64,000 bases of DNA from Pedobacter terrae (GTDB taxonomy: Bacteria > Bacteroidota > Bacteroidia > Sphingobacteriales > Sphingobacteriaceae), in assembly GCF_900100705.1 (NCBI RefSeq), contig NZ_FNCH01000009.1:62001-126000 (forward strand), in the 5' to 3' direction. A model generated the notes under the pieces. That model was not told the origin of the DNA. It worked only from the letters and a program-made list of their open reading frames with translations, and made no database searches. The position numbers and the translations under genes are program-made. Shown in pieces: positions 46,272 to 55,685 of this stretch (positions are counted from its first letter, which is position 1; the number at the start of each line of letters is the position of its first letter).

Positions 46272-48101
46272 ATGCTAAAAACAACCTATAGCGTATTTTT
46301 AATCTGCTTTTCTCTTCTTTCTTCAATCAGTTACGGTCAGGTTACGGCTATACAGAACATTCAGGGCCGGAAAATCCAGAGCCTTAATGGTAAATGGAAT
46401 TACATTATAGATCCCTACGAAAACGGTTACTATGATTACCGCCATGATCCATTTGATCAGTCGAAATCGGGATCAGGAGGTTTTTATGATGATAGAGTGC
46501 AGAAAGATAAATCAGAACTGATTGAGTATGATTTTGATCATTCACCGCAAATGAATGTTCCTGGCGATTGGAACTCACAATCCGAAAAATTAGAACTTTA
46601 TGAAGGTAATGTCTGGCTCCGCAGAAAGTTTGATGCAAAACCCGAAAAAGGGAAGCGGTATTTTGTGTACTTCGGTGCAGTAAACTACGAAGCCCATGTT
46701 TACCTTAACGGTAAAAAACTAGGTATACACAAAGGTGGTTTTACACCTTTCCAGTTTGATGTTACCGGTAACTTAAAAGCAGGAGAAAACTCCATCGTGC
46801 TTAAAGTGGATAATATCCGCAAACAGGATGAAATTCCAACCGTAAATACTGATTGGTGGAATTACGGCGGCATTACCCGCGACGTTTTTCTGGCTGAATT
46901 CCCTGAGCATTTCATCAGTGATTATAAACTTCAACTGGTTAAAGGCAACAACAACCTGTTAAACTTTTCGGTAAAACTGGCTGATGCTACTGCCGGACAG
47001 GAAATTACACTTTCTATCCCTGAACTGAAGCTGGAAAAGAAATACAAAACAGATGCTGAGGGTAAAATTGCAGATGAGTTTACCTGGAACAACCTGAGTT
47101 TGTGGTCGCCGGAAACCCCAAAATTATATGCGGTAAATATTAAAACCGATAAAGAAAACATTGACGATAAAATTGGTTTCAGGACCATTCGTGTTGACGG
47201 TGATAGCATCCTGTTAAATGGTAAATCTGTTTTTTTAAGGGGCATATCACTCCATGATGAGAACCCGCTTTTAGCCGGACGTTTACGCAGCGAGGGCGAT
47301 ATGCGCATGATGTTGCAGTGGGCAAAAGATATGAACTGTAACTACGTCCGCCTGGCGCATTACCCGCACAACGAGGAAATGATCCGCCTTGCCGATGAAA
47401 TGGGCCTATTGGTTTGGGCAGAAGTACCCGTTTACTGGACCATTAGCTGGACCAACCCTTCTACCTATGCCAATGCGAAAAAACAGTTAACCGATTTAAT
47501 TGTACGCGATAAAAACAGGGCAAGTGTAATTGTATGGTCGATAGGCAATGAAACCCCGCTGAGCGATGCCCGTTTGAGTTTTATGAGCAATCTGGCAGAA
47601 ACTGCCCGTTCTCTAGATGATAGCCGTTTGGTAGCTGCAGCTTTAGAGGTACACCGTGAAGGAAATAACATCATTTTAAATGATCCATTGGGCGAGAAAA
47701 TAGACCTGGTTAGTTTTAACGAATACGCCGGCTGGTACTGGGGTGGCAATCCATCCGAAATCACCAAGTATAATTTCGATATCAAATATAAAAAGCCAGT
47801 GGTGATTACCGAGTTTGGTGGCGATGCCTTGGGCGGTTTCCATGCCGACGAAAATACCCGTTGGAGTGAAGAGTACCAGGAAGCTTTATATAAAAATCAG
47901 ATTACCATGCTCACAAAAATTGGTGCGCTACGCGGCATGACACCATGGATCTTAACCGATTTTAGGTCGCCTAGAAGACAGCATCCTATTTATCAGAATT
48001 TTTGGAACCGTAAAGGGTTGATTAGCGAAACAGGTAAGAAAAAGAAAGCCTTTTATGTGCTGAAAAACTTTTACGATCAAATGCAGGCTAAATACAAATA
48101 A
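46272..48101 (+). CDS. GH2 glycoside hydrolase, beta-glucuronidase-like
   Basis: The 609-residue protein has a signal peptide ending SYG-Q, then sugar-binding, immunoglobulin-like and TIM-barrel GH2 domains. The acid/base is E427 in WSIGNETPLS and the nucleophile E514 in VITEFGGDALGG. The overall length and an N579-R-K581-G motif near the end resemble beta-glucuronidases, where the N-x-K pair binds the uronate carboxylate; related beta-galactosidases can have similar motifs, so this is suggestive only. Periplasmic. Followed after one nucleotide by the GH10 gene, so translation is coupled. Confidence 0.9.
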   Translation: MLKTTYSVFLICFSLLSSISYGQVTAIQNIQGRKIQSLNGKWNYIIDPYENGYYDYRHDPFDQSKSGSGGFYDDRVQKDKSELIEYDFDHSPQMNVPGDWNSQSEKLELYEGNVWLRRKFDAKPEKGKRYFVYFGAVNYEAHVYLNGKKLGIHKGGFTPFQFDVTGNLKAGENSIVLKVDNIRKQDEIPTVNTDWWNYGGITRDVFLAEFPEHFISDYKLQLVKGNNNLLNFSVKLADATAGQEITLSIPELKLEKKYKTDAEGKIADEFTWNNLSLWSPETPKLYAVNIKTDKENIDDKIGFRTIRVDGDSILLNGKSVFLRGISLHDENPLLAGRLRSEGDMRMMLQWAKDMNCNYVRLAHYPHNEEMIRLADEMGLLVWAEVPVYWTISWTNPSTYANAKKQLTDLIVRDKNRASVIVWSIGNETPLSDARLSFMSNLAETARSLDDSRLVAAALEVHREGNNIILNDPLGEKIDLVSFNEYAGWYWGGNPSEITKYNFDIKYKKPVVITEFGGDALGGFHADENTRWSEEYQEALYKNQITMLTKIGALRGMTPWILTDFRSPRRQHPIYQNFWNRKGLISETGKKKKAFYVLKNFYDQMQAKYK

Positions 48102-48102
48102 C

Positions 48103-49185
48103 ATGAACAGATTATGGAAAGTTAGTTTCGCTTCGAAAATCATGATTTCGACGTCGCTGTTGTTCATCTCTTGTGCTAAATACGAAAGCACCAGTATTGA
48201 TCCCGGAACATTACAGCCTACAGCAGAAATAACATTAAAAAGCATGCCTTTTCCAATGGGGGCGGCCATCAATGTAAATCTGCTAAAAAGCAATTCCAGC
48301 TACCGAAATCTGGTTATCAAAGAATTTAACAGTATTACGGCAGAAAATGCCATGAAATTTTCATCTGTACATCCGGCAAAGGATACGTATACCTGGAGCG
48401 ATGCCGATTACCTGGTCGACTTCGCTTTAGCCAACCGGAAAAGAGTGCATGGGCATACGCTGAACTGGTATAAATCATTACCCGATTGGGTAAATAATTT
48501 CCAGGGTACCACTGCCGACTGGGAGAACCTCTTTAAAACGCATATTCAAACCGTTGTTGGGCATTTTAAAGGTAAAGTAAGCTCCTGGGATGTGGTAAAC
48601 GAGGCCATTAACGAAGACGGTACGCTGCGTCCAAGCATTTGGTTACAAAAATTAGGCGCTGATTATATCGGTAGGGCATTTCAGTACGCGCACGAAGCAG
48701 ATCCAGCTGCTTTATTGTTTTACAATGATTATGGCCATGAATTTAGCCCGACCAAACGTACCGCTATCCTGAACCTGGTTATGGGTTTGAAAAATAAGGG
48801 TATCCCCATTGATGGAATCGGGATCCAGATGCATACGCGCGTTACGCAGAGCGATGCCAATTTAAGTGCCGCTATAACTACCGCTGCAGCTACCGGTTTA
48901 AAAATTCATATTTCAGAGATTGATATTTCCTTAAATCCTGATAATGTGCAGTCGATCACCTATACCACAACATTGGGCGAGCAGCAAGCCGCAAAATATA
49001 AAGCCATTGTTAAAGCCTATAACGCTATACCCAAAAGCCAGCAATATGGCATTACGCAATGGAATGTAACCGATGCCGATAGCTGGATTCAATCTTTTTA
49101 CAACCGACCGGATTGGCCATTACCTTTTGATGCATCGTACAAGCGAAAGGCAGCCTATCAGGGCATCTTGGATGGGGTTAAATAA
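48103..49185 (+). CDS. GH10 endo-1,4-beta-xylanase-like lipoprotein
   Basis: The 360-residue protein has a lipobox LFISC and a (beta/alpha)8 GH10 barrel. Signature pieces are FNSITAENAMKFSSVHP, GHTLNWYKSLPDW, the acid/base E167 in WDVVNEAINEDG, GIGIQMHT and the nucleophile E272 in HISEIDISL. GH10 cleaves internal xylan linkages and tolerates glucuronic acid side groups. The lipid anchor suggests action at the cell surface or periplasm, before import through SusCD. No separate carbohydrate-binding module is seen. Confidence 0.95.
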   Translation: MNRLWKVSFASKIMISTSLLFISCAKYESTSIDPGTLQPTAEITLKSMPFPMGAAINVNLLKSNSSYRNLVIKEFNSITAENAMKFSSVHPAKDTYTWSDADYLVDFALANRKRVHGHTLNWYKSLPDWVNNFQGTTADWENLFKTHIQTVVGHFKGKVSSWDVVNEAINEDGTLRPSIWLQKLGADYIGRAFQYAHEADPAALLFYNDYGHEFSPTKRTAILNLVMGLKNKGIPIDGIGIQMHTRVTQSDANLSAAITTAAATGLKIHISEIDISLNPDNVQSITYTTTLGEQQAAKYKAIVKAYNAIPKSQQYGITQWNVTDADSWIQSFYNRPDWPLPFDASYKRKAAYQGILDGVK

Positions 49186-49367
49186 GGAAAGCAGATAGGA
49201 GAACGGATTCTGTGGCTGTTTCGGTGTGACACCAACCAGTAGAGGAAATTTACGATAAAAAATGGCCTGGGGGTAACACAGACCATGGCAACTGATGTCT
49301 TTGTGCCTTTTTGGCCAAGACAGGTAGCAACACTGACCAGATGAACTGAATTGACAAAACCAAACGA

Positions 49368-52010
49368 ATGTTAAAAGCGAAATCACTTTTATTATTATTT
49401 ATTGCAGCAACTATAGGCTTAACCAGTTTTGCCCAGGATACCGGTCGGAAAACCATTAGTTTAAACGATCAGTGGCAGTTTAGCAAAGAGGGCGGGCAGG
49501 TAGAGCAGGTAAATATCCCGCACACCTGGAACGATAAAGATGTACTGGATGATGCGCCTGGTTATTACCGTGGTTTGGGTATTTACAAGCGTAAATTAAA
49601 ACTCGATGAAAGCCTGAAAAGCAAAGAAATATTTTTGGTTTTTAACGGTGTTGCCCAGGAAGCAGAAGTCCTGGTTAATGGCAGATCAGCGGCTAAACAT
49701 ATTGGCAGTTATACCCGTTTCATCGTACCCATTTCTGCCTATCTCAACTATAAAAACGATGTAATCGAAGTAAAAGCCAATAACCGTTTCAATGAAGATA
49801 TTCCGCCTTTAACCGCCGATTTTACTTTTTTTGGCGGTTTGTACCGAAATGTAAGCTTATTGATTACCCATCCGGTTCATTTTTTACAAACTGATAATGG
49901 TAGCGGTGGCGTGTTTATTACTACTCCACAGGTTTCGGCTTCATCTGCAAGTGTACAGATAAAAAGTGCTATCGATAACGCTTCTGCAAATGCCCGTAAA
50001 GTACAGGTTGAAAGTACCATTTTTGATGCAAAAGGCAATTCGGTTACCAGGCATACTACTGCGTTAAATATTAATAAAAACGAGCACAAAACAATCACCC
50101 AGGATATCAGATCGATTCCAAAACCCGAATTATGGTCGACGGAGAATCCTTATTTATACCGTGTGGTTACTAAAATTATCGATGTTAAAACTAAATCGGT
50201 AATCGATCAGGTTTCCAATCCACTGGGTTTTCGATGGTTTAAATTTGATGCCGATAAAGGATTTTTCCTGAACGATAAGCCATTGAAAATCATTGGTGCA
50301 AGCCGTCACCAGGATTATGAAAATAGGGGCAATGCTACACCAGATGCCTTGCAGATCAGAGATGTTGAACTACTAAAAGCCATGGGTGGTAATTTTTTAC
50401 GGGTAGCGCACTATCCTCAGGATCCACAGATTTTAGAAGCCTGCGATCGTTTGGGCATTTTAGCCTCCGTTGAAATTCCGGTGGTGAATACCATTACCGA
50501 AACAGATGCTTTTACCAATAACTGTTTAAATATGCAAACAGAGATGGTTAAACAAAATTTCAATCACCCCAGCATCATCATCTGGGCTTATATGAACGAA
50601 ATTTTGCTCCGCTTAAAGTTTTCGAACGATAAACCCCGTCAGCAGGTATATTTTGATCATGTACGCGAGCTGGCACAAAAACTGGATAGTTTAACCCGTA
50701 AACTAGATCCATCCCGATACACCCTTTTGGTTAACCACGGTGCCTGGGATATCTATAATAAAGTGGGTTTAACCAAAATCCCGATGCTTGTAGGCTGGAA
50801 CTTGTATTCTGGCTGGTATTCCGGCGTTCCGGAAGATTTCGGCAAATTTTTAGACCGTCACCATAAAGAATTGCCCAATACGCCTTTCATGGTTACCGAA
50901 TATGGTGCGGATGCCGATCCGAGGATCCGTTCTTTTTCACCCATCCGTTTTGATAAAAGTGTAGAGTACGGCATCAAATTCAATCAGGTTTATTTAAATG
51001 CCATGTTAAGCAGGCCTTTTGTAGCAGGCGGTGAAGCCTGGAATTTAGCCGATTTCAACTCCGAAACGCGTGAGGAAACAATGCCACACATCAACAATAA
51101 AGGTTTATTAACCATTGGCCGTGAGCCCAAAGATACTTATTTCCTTTATCAGGCTTACTTATTGGGCAAACCTTACCTTAAAATTACTTCTGCCCACTGG
51201 AAAGACAGAACGGGAACGGCAGATTCTGCTGCTTTAACCAGTACACAACCTGTGCAAATTGCCACCAACTTAAAATCTGCAGAACTTGTTCTCAATGGTA
51301 AAAGTTTGGGTGTAAAAGATGCCGTAGATCATATCATCGATTGGCAGGTGCCTTTTGTGAATGGAAAAAACCAGTTGCGCGTGGTTTCCGGCAGTCAGAC
51401 CGATCAGGCTGATATTAACTTTCAGTTGCAGCCTTTTAAATTTAACGATGATCAAATTCCGTTCAAAAACATCAATATCCTTTTGGGTTCCAAACGCTTT
51501 TATATCGACGAAAAGGAACACCAGCTTTGGATGCCCGCTCAACCTTATCGAGCTGGTTCGTGGGGTTGGATAGGTGGTGATCCCTACAAAGGAACCAACA
51601 ACCGGATTACCTACGGCAGCGACAAAAATATTTTGGGTACTGATAACGACCCGATTTATCAAACGCAGCAGGTAGACATTAAACAGTTTAGATTTGATGT
51701 GCCTGATGGGGAATACGACCTTGCACTTTACTTTGCCGAGTTGGTTGGTGGCGAAACCAAAGAGGCCTTGGCTTACAATTTAGATAATAACCATAAAAAA
51801 GAGGTGGCGGAGCAGCGTATTTTCGATGTCTTGATTAATGGAACCGCATTTTTGCCTAAACTGAACCTGGCTGCTGATTTTGGTTATACTACCGCTGTAA
51901 AGAAAACCATCCGGATTACTGTACAAAATAGTAAAGGTATCTCAATTGATTTTAATGCCATCCAGGGTAAACCGGTGTTGAATGCCATTCAGCTTAGAAA
52001 AATATATTAA
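49368..52010 (+). CDS. GH2 glycoside hydrolase with C-terminal malectin-like domain
   Basis: The 880-residue protein has signal peptide ...LTSFA-Q, GH2 N-terminal sugar-binding domain, immunoglobulin-like domain and barrel with E411 (IIIWAYMNEILL) and E511 (FMVTEYGADADPR). After an NNKGLLTIGREPKD segment comes a DUF4982-like/Ig segment and a malectin-like beta-sandwich (about 705-880: NILLGSKRFYID, GDYDLALYF-like strand, LDFNAIQGKPVLNAIQL-like end). Beta-galactosidase or beta-glucuronidase activity is possible. A 182-bp noncoding gap separates it from the GH10 gene; it is 5 bp from the next GH2. Confidence 0.9.
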   Translation: MLKAKSLLLLFIAATIGLTSFAQDTGRKTISLNDQWQFSKEGGQVEQVNIPHTWNDKDVLDDAPGYYRGLGIYKRKLKLDESLKSKEIFLVFNGVAQEAEVLVNGRSAAKHIGSYTRFIVPISAYLNYKNDVIEVKANNRFNEDIPPLTADFTFFGGLYRNVSLLITHPVHFLQTDNGSGGVFITTPQVSASSASVQIKSAIDNASANARKVQVESTIFDAKGNSVTRHTTALNINKNEHKTITQDIRSIPKPELWSTENPYLYRVVTKIIDVKTKSVIDQVSNPLGFRWFKFDADKGFFLNDKPLKIIGASRHQDYENRGNATPDALQIRDVELLKAMGGNFLRVAHYPQDPQILEACDRLGILASVEIPVVNTITETDAFTNNCLNMQTEMVKQNFNHPSIIIWAYMNEILLRLKFSNDKPRQQVYFDHVRELAQKLDSLTRKLDPSRYTLLVNHGAWDIYNKVGLTKIPMLVGWNLYSGWYSGVPEDFGKFLDRHHKELPNTPFMVTEYGADADPRIRSFSPIRFDKSVEYGIKFNQVYLNAMLSRPFVAGGEAWNLADFNSETREETMPHINNKGLLTIGREPKDTYFLYQAYLLGKPYLKITSAHWKDRTGTADSAALTSTQPVQIATNLKSAELVLNGKSLGVKDAVDHIIDWQVPFVNGKNQLRVVSGSQTDQADINFQLQPFKFNDDQIPFKNINILLGSKRFYIDEKEHQLWMPAQPYRAGSWGWIGGDPYKGTNNRITYGSDKNILGTDNDPIYQTQQVDIKQFRFDVPDGEYDLALYFAELVGGETKEALAYNLDNNHKKEVAEQRIFDVLINGTAFLPKLNLAADFGYTTAVKKTIRITVQNSKGISIDFNAIQGKPVLNAIQLRKIY

Positions 52011-52015
52011 TCCAT

Positions 52016-54481
52016 ATGTTAAAGCAAATTATCTATATAACGTTATCCATTACACTCTTTACCAGTCAGTTATTGTTTTCCCAACAATCGGTTCGTTTAA
52101 ACAATAACTGGGAGTTTTTAAAGCAGGATTTGGGTGGCATCTGGGAAGCTGTTCGTCCTGTTGGACTGGGCAATCCCGAAGCGTTACCCCTTTGGCAAAA
52201 CGTAAGCCTGCCACATTGCGTAAATGCGGAGGATGCGGTTGATCCTGATATGAATTATTATCAGGGACCGGCCTGGTACCGTACACAGCTTAACATCTCC
52301 AATCCATATCAAAAGGGCAGAACAATTTTGCATTTTGAAGGTGCAGGGCAAAAAACAGAAGTTTATGTTTATACCACCAAAGTGGCTACACATGTAGGCG
52401 GTTATGATGAATGGAAGGTCGACATTACCGATGCGGTGGCTGCTTTTAAAAAAACAGATATTTATCAAAAACAGTTTAAAGGTAAAGTTCCGGTTTCTGT
52501 ACGAACAGATAATTCAAGAGATCTCGAAATGATCCCATCCGATTTATCTGATTTTAATATTTATGGTGGAATTTACCGTTACCTCAACCTGGTTTATGTT
52601 CCATCGCTTTCAATTGATAAACTATTTGCCAAAGCCGAAGTAGATACACAGAGTAAATTGGGTAAAGTAAGTGTTAAGGCCAGGTTTTATCATCCCGACC
52701 AGATTGGAGGTGCAGGCATTAAATATAAATTGGTTGATCCAAACGGTAAAATCGTAAATGAAACGTATAAAAAAATAGAAATTTCGAATGGTGATTTAAA
52801 ATTATGGGACATCGAAATTAAAAAGCCGGTTTTATGGAGTACCGATAAACCACTACAGTACACCTTGCAATATGAATTAATCGCCTCAAGCGGTAATTAT
52901 AAAGGTGAAGAAAAAATCGGTTTTCGTAACATCGAATTTGTAGAAAAAGGACCTTTTAACCTCAATGGTAAACGTTTATTGTTACGGGGTACCCATCGTC
53001 ACGAAGATCATGCAGGTGTAGCGGCAGCGATGACCGAAGAGATGATCCGCCAGGAAATGCAGATGATGAAAGATATGGGCATTAACTTTATCCGTTTAGG
53101 GCATTATCAGCAATCGCGCATCGTGTTAAACCTTTGCGATAGTTTGGGCATTTTGGTTTGGGAAGAGATTCCCTGGTGCCGTGGTGGTCTGGGTGGCGAT
53201 ATGTATAAACAACAGGCTAAAAGGATGCTCACCAATATGGTAGAGCAACACTACAACCATCCTTCTATTATCATTTGGGGGTTGGGTAACGAAAACGACT
53301 GGCCTGGCGATTTTCCTGAATTTGATAAGGAGAAAATCAGAACATTTATGAAAGAACTGAATGATCTTTCTCACCAGCTTGATCAATCGCGTTACACGGC
53401 CATCCGCCGATGCGATTTTTGCAGCGACATTGTTGATGTGTATTCCCCTTCCATCTGGGCAGGTTGGTATCGCGGTGCCTATACCGATTATAAAAAAGCT
53501 TCAGAAGATGAATTTGCCAAGGTAAAACGCTTTTTACATGTAGAGTGGGGTGGCGATAGTCATGCCATGCGCCATTCCGAAAATCCCGATAAAGCTTTGA
53601 GTAAAATCAAAACCGGTGGTAGCGCCGATGAAAGGGCTGGTGATGCTTCATTGTACGGCGGTGCGGCCAGGATTTCAAAAGATGGCGACTGGAGCGAATC
53701 GTACATTACCAATTTAATCGATTGGCACTTAAAAGAGCAGGAAACCATGCCCTGGTTAAGTGGAACAGCTTACTGGCCTTTTAAGGATTTTTCTACACCG
53801 GTTCGTCCTGATAATCCTGTGCCTTATATGAACCAAAAAGGGGTAGTGGAACGCGATTTTACTAAAAAAGAAGCTTATTATGTTTTCCAGTCTTACTGGA
53901 CAGCGAAACCCATGGTTCACCTTTACGGACATACCTGGCCGGTGCGTTGGGGCGATGAGGGTGAAGAAAAAATGGTTAAGGTATACTCGAACTGCAACGA
54001 GGCGGAGGTTTTTCTGAATGGTAAAAGTTTCGGTAGCAAAAAACGCAACAGTCAGGATTACCCTGCAGCCGGCCTGCGCTGGAACCTGCCTTTTATGAAA
54101 GGCGAAAATACCGTTAAAGTAATCGCTAAAAAAGGTAAAGAGGTGGTCAATGATGAAATTAAATTCATTTATCAAACCGAAAAATGGACCAAACCTGCTA
54201 AATTGGTCTTAAAGAAAATTGATCAGCAGGATGATGTGGCGACCATTGAAGTAAGACTTTTAGATGAGCAGGGCATACCATGTTTGGATGCCATTAACTG
54301 GATAACTTTTGGTTTAACTGGCGATGGTAAATTAATTGATAATCAAGGCACTTCTTTAGGATCCAGAAAAGTACAGGCTTATAATGGCAGGGCGGTGATC
54401 AGGGTAAAGTTAAACCGGGGGCAAAGTGCGGCATCCGTAAGTGTTGAAGGATTAAAAACCGTTTTTATCACTTTATCATAA
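52016..54481 (+). CDS. GH2 glycoside hydrolase (beta-galactosidase-like)
   Basis: The 821-residue protein has signal peptide ...SQLLFSQ, sugar-binding domain with NYYQGPAWYRTQL, an Ig-like domain, and barrel residues E426 (IIIWGLGNENDW) and E510 (FLHVEWGGDSHAMR). C-terminal domains resemble DUF4982 and an invasin-like Ig module. The nucleophile region (HVEWGGD) differs from the other two GH2 enzymes, which suggests a different linkage or sugar. Exact substrate unknown; probably periplasmic. Short spacers on both sides (5 and 15 bp) place it in the operon. Confidence 0.9.
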   Translation: MLKQIIYITLSITLFTSQLLFSQQSVRLNNNWEFLKQDLGGIWEAVRPVGLGNPEALPLWQNVSLPHCVNAEDAVDPDMNYYQGPAWYRTQLNISNPYQKGRTILHFEGAGQKTEVYVYTTKVATHVGGYDEWKVDITDAVAAFKKTDIYQKQFKGKVPVSVRTDNSRDLEMIPSDLSDFNIYGGIYRYLNLVYVPSLSIDKLFAKAEVDTQSKLGKVSVKARFYHPDQIGGAGIKYKLVDPNGKIVNETYKKIEISNGDLKLWDIEIKKPVLWSTDKPLQYTLQYELIASSGNYKGEEKIGFRNIEFVEKGPFNLNGKRLLLRGTHRHEDHAGVAAAMTEEMIRQEMQMMKDMGINFIRLGHYQQSRIVLNLCDSLGILVWEEIPWCRGGLGGDMYKQQAKRMLTNMVEQHYNHPSIIIWGLGNENDWPGDFPEFDKEKIRTFMKELNDLSHQLDQSRYTAIRRCDFCSDIVDVYSPSIWAGWYRGAYTDYKKASEDEFAKVKRFLHVEWGGDSHAMRHSENPDKALSKIKTGGSADERAGDASLYGGAARISKDGDWSESYITNLIDWHLKEQETMPWLSGTAYWPFKDFSTPVRPDNPVPYMNQKGVVERDFTKKEAYYVFQSYWTAKPMVHLYGHTWPVRWGDEGEEKMVKVYSNCNEAEVFLNGKSFGSKKRNSQDYPAAGLRWNLPFMKGENTVKVIAKKGKEVVNDEIKFIYQTEKWTKPAKLVLKKIDQQDDVATIEVRLLDEQGIPCLDAINWITFGLTGDGKLIDNQGTSLGSRKVQAYNGRAVIRVKLNRGQSAASVSVEGLKTVFITLS

Positions 54482-54496
54482 CTAACCCAACAATCT

Positions 54497-55684
54497 ATGA
54501 ATAAATTTATCCCATATACTTTAATCATACTGCTCTGTTTTAGCGGAACAGTATTGGCCTCGCAAAAACCCGATCCGAAAGGACCTGATTTTGAAAAACA
54601 GGTGGCAATTATATTAAAAAAACAGATTTTGGCCGAAGCGGCCTGGGCCATGCAACAAAAGCCCATCACGGTAACTGCTTCTTCTTCGCCAAGGAGTGCA
54701 GGCGGAAAACACGATTTTTTCTCAGAAGCCGATTATTTTTGGCCAGATCCACAACATCCAGATGGGCCATACATCAACAGGGATGGTTTGACTAATCCTG
54801 ATAACTTTTTAGACCATCGCAAAGCCATGGTGCGTTTCAGCAAAATTATCGGCGCCTTAGCTTCTGCCTATAAAATTACGGGCGATGAAAAATATGTAAA
54901 AGCAGCGGCTAAACACTTTCAAGCCTGGTTTATCAATACTGAAACCTTAATGAATCCAAATCTGCTTTTTGCGCAGGCGGTAAAAGGTAAATTTACCGGA
55001 CGTAATTATGGTATTATCGATACCATTCATTTAATGGAGGTGGCGCAGGGCGCGTTTGTAATGCAAAAAGCAAAAGCTTTCGATCCAAATACGGCTAAAG
55101 GTGTTAAAAAGTGGTTTGCCGATTATACATTATGGTTAAATACCAGCAAACCGGGTATTCAAGAGAAAACGGTAAAAAACAACCATGCTACCTGTTGGGC
55201 CATGCAGGTGGCTTCGTTTGCCAAACTTTGTGGGGATGAAAATATGCTCGATTCTTTGCGCAACAGTTATAAAACCATCTTGCTCCCTAACCAAATGGGG
55301 CCAGATGGTAGTTTCCCTTTAGAAATGGCCAGAACAAAACCTTATGGCTATTCGATTTTTAATCTTGATGCGATGACCATGCTCTGCCAGATTCTGTCCG
55401 GTCCAAAAGATAACCTTTGGAACTTTGAAACTGCCGATGGCAAATCAATTAAAAAAGGAATTCTTTATCTGTATCCATTTATTGCTGATAAAAGCAATTG
55501 GCCCTTAAAACCTGATGTGATGTACTGGAATAACTGGCCCGTTGCCCAGCCTTTTTTGTTATTTGGTGCGGTAGAATTTAATCAATTAAACTGGTACCAA
55601 ACCTGGGCAAAATTAGACCACCAACCACAAGTAGAAGAAGTGATTAGAAATTTACCTATCCGTAATCCATTAATCTGGCTATAA
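54497..55684 (+). CDS. Alginate-lyase-fold polysaccharide lyase (PF05426 type, PL38-like?)
   Basis: The 395-residue protein has a signal peptide ending VLAS-Q and the (alpha/alpha) toroid of the alginate lyase superfamily. Telling pieces are HDFFSEADYFWPDP, PDGPYINRDGLTNPDNFLDHR, WFINTETLMNPNLLFAQA and the catalytic-type N229-H230 in VKNNHATCW. Families with this fold cut uronic-acid polymers by beta-elimination and leave an unsaturated uronate at the new non-reducing end. Next door is a GH88, which removes exactly such residues. A glucuronan/glucuronic-acid-specific PL38-type lyase is the favoured reading; alginate is less likely since no PL6/PL7/PL17 enzymes are present. Confidence 0.82.
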   Translation: MNKFIPYTLIILLCFSGTVLASQKPDPKGPDFEKQVAIILKKQILAEAAWAMQQKPITVTASSSPRSAGGKHDFFSEADYFWPDPQHPDGPYINRDGLTNPDNFLDHRKAMVRFSKIIGALASAYKITGDEKYVKAAAKHFQAWFINTETLMNPNLLFAQAVKGKFTGRNYGIIDTIHLMEVAQGAFVMQKAKAFDPNTAKGVKKWFADYTLWLNTSKPGIQEKTVKNNHATCWAMQVASFAKLCGDENMLDSLRNSYKTILLPNQMGPDGSFPLEMARTKPYGYSIFNLDAMTMLCQILSGPKDNLWNFETADGKSIKKGILYLYPFIADKSNWPLKPDVMYWNNWPVAQPFLLFGAVEFNQLNWYQTWAKLDHQPQVEEVIRNLPIRNPLIWL

Positions 55685-55685
55685 T